Source of the DNA: Caballeronia sp. TF1N1
Lineage (GTDB): Bacteria > Pseudomonadota > Gammaproteobacteria > Burkholderiales > Burkholderiaceae
Assembly: GCF_022878925.1 (NCBI RefSeq)
Contig: NZ_CP084627.1
Coordinates: 806,001 to 870,000 of the forward strand
Direction: 5' to 3'
DNA: 64,000 nt
In this document: positions 63,728 to 64,000 of the stretch, in pieces
How the letters are laid out: each line of letters begins with the position of its first letter
Numbering within the stretch: the stretch's first letter is position 1
Notes under the pieces: generated by a model
Databases searched by the model: none
Told to the model about the DNA's origin: nothing
The model's input: the letters and a program-made list of their open reading frames with translations, nothing else
Program-made: the position numbers and the translations under genes

Positions 63728-64000
63728 AGCGGGCAGGCACGACATCTCGAAGATAATGGGTCGCCGTTCGATAGCGGCATGAGCGGCCTGACGAAGATTG
63801 TCGTGCAAATCTCAATCGCAATCGCTATCGCGCGGTAATTGGAAAACCGCGTGGCGGTCGAACACCATGCCCGTGCCGCGCTGGCCAACTAAACGAAGAC
63901 CACGCGGACTGTCGGAACGACCCTCCCTCGCCTCCGATCCCGGCCGCCAGTCGCGCGGCCTGTCAACCGTTGCTCTATTGCGTGCTCGCTGCGGCGCGAC
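63728..64000. other. Window end, nothing assigned
   Basis: 273 bases past the last gene. Only short overlapping frames are seen and no terminator with a T-run. A gene may begin beyond the edge. Confidence 0.4.

Overview
The window looks like chromosomal DNA from a motile member of the Burkholderiaceae, most like Paraburkholderia or Caballeronia. This is inferred from the high GC content, the strong GC3 bias that opens long mirror frames on the opposite strand, the flhDC flagellar master operon, an ESPR-type trimeric autotransporter, an lpiA/acvB-type mprF-acvB pair and many paired catabolic genes with LysR, AraC and GntR regulators. No rRNA, tRNA, CRISPR array or prophage was seen.

Layout. 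1-7.7 kb, mostly minus strand: an ABC half-exporter that continues off the left edge and carries an unusual HATPase-like plus receiver tail, DNA polymerase II (polB), flhC-flhD with a terminator, and a secreted purine nucleoside permease. 7.8-18.5 kb: a YbiO-size MscS channel, a CDF metal exporter, selD, a glycolipid-binding-family protein, an Rrf2 regulator, two tiny His-rich envelope proteins, an ECF sigma/anti-sigma operon with a 47-residue lipoprotein and a COG4315-type secreted protein, and an AraC regulator divergent from an aldo/keto reductase. 18.7-32.9 kb: central and aromatic metabolism (SDR, PobA, glycogen-debranching-type enzyme, TauE/SafE exporter, a Tat-type AcpA-like phosphatase lipoprotein, RidA, a LysR/epimerase pair, an Ldh-family oxidoreductase and an M20 peptidase).

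32.9-44.2 kb: a lipoprotein Ntn-hydrolase acylase of the PvdQ/aculeacin type with a tandemly repeated autocleavage region, several small proteins, the translationally coupled mprF-acvB pair (lysyl-phosphatidylglycerol synthesis and hydrolysis), two lipoproteins, a NarL-type response regulator and a degenerate stand-alone receiver protein. 44.3-51.4 kb: one catabolic locus on the minus strand, made of a GntR/FadR-type regulator, a DapA-family aldolase/lyase, an ABC importer (binding protein, ATPase, two permeases) and an aldose-1-epimerase-like gene, with overlapping stops and starts and a palindromic operator candidate.

51.5-57.3 kb: a 1455-codon trimeric autotransporter adhesin gene broken by a 1377-bp IS256-family element with an exact 8-bp target duplication. 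Removing the element and one target copy restores one open frame. The element's own transposase is frameshifted. A 9-copy pentanucleotide repeat lies just past the adhesin stop. 57.9-64 kb: a BKACE-family enzyme, a gene-poor stretch, a secreted Pro/Tyr/Val-rich protein, an EF-hand-like protein in an apparent operon with an OmpR-type regulator and a histidine kinase, and a final unrecognised protein.

The strongest leads are the ABC exporter with a signalling-domain tail, the repeat-bearing acylase, the IS-disrupted adhesin and the uncharacterised ABC/DapA/epimerase catabolic locus.
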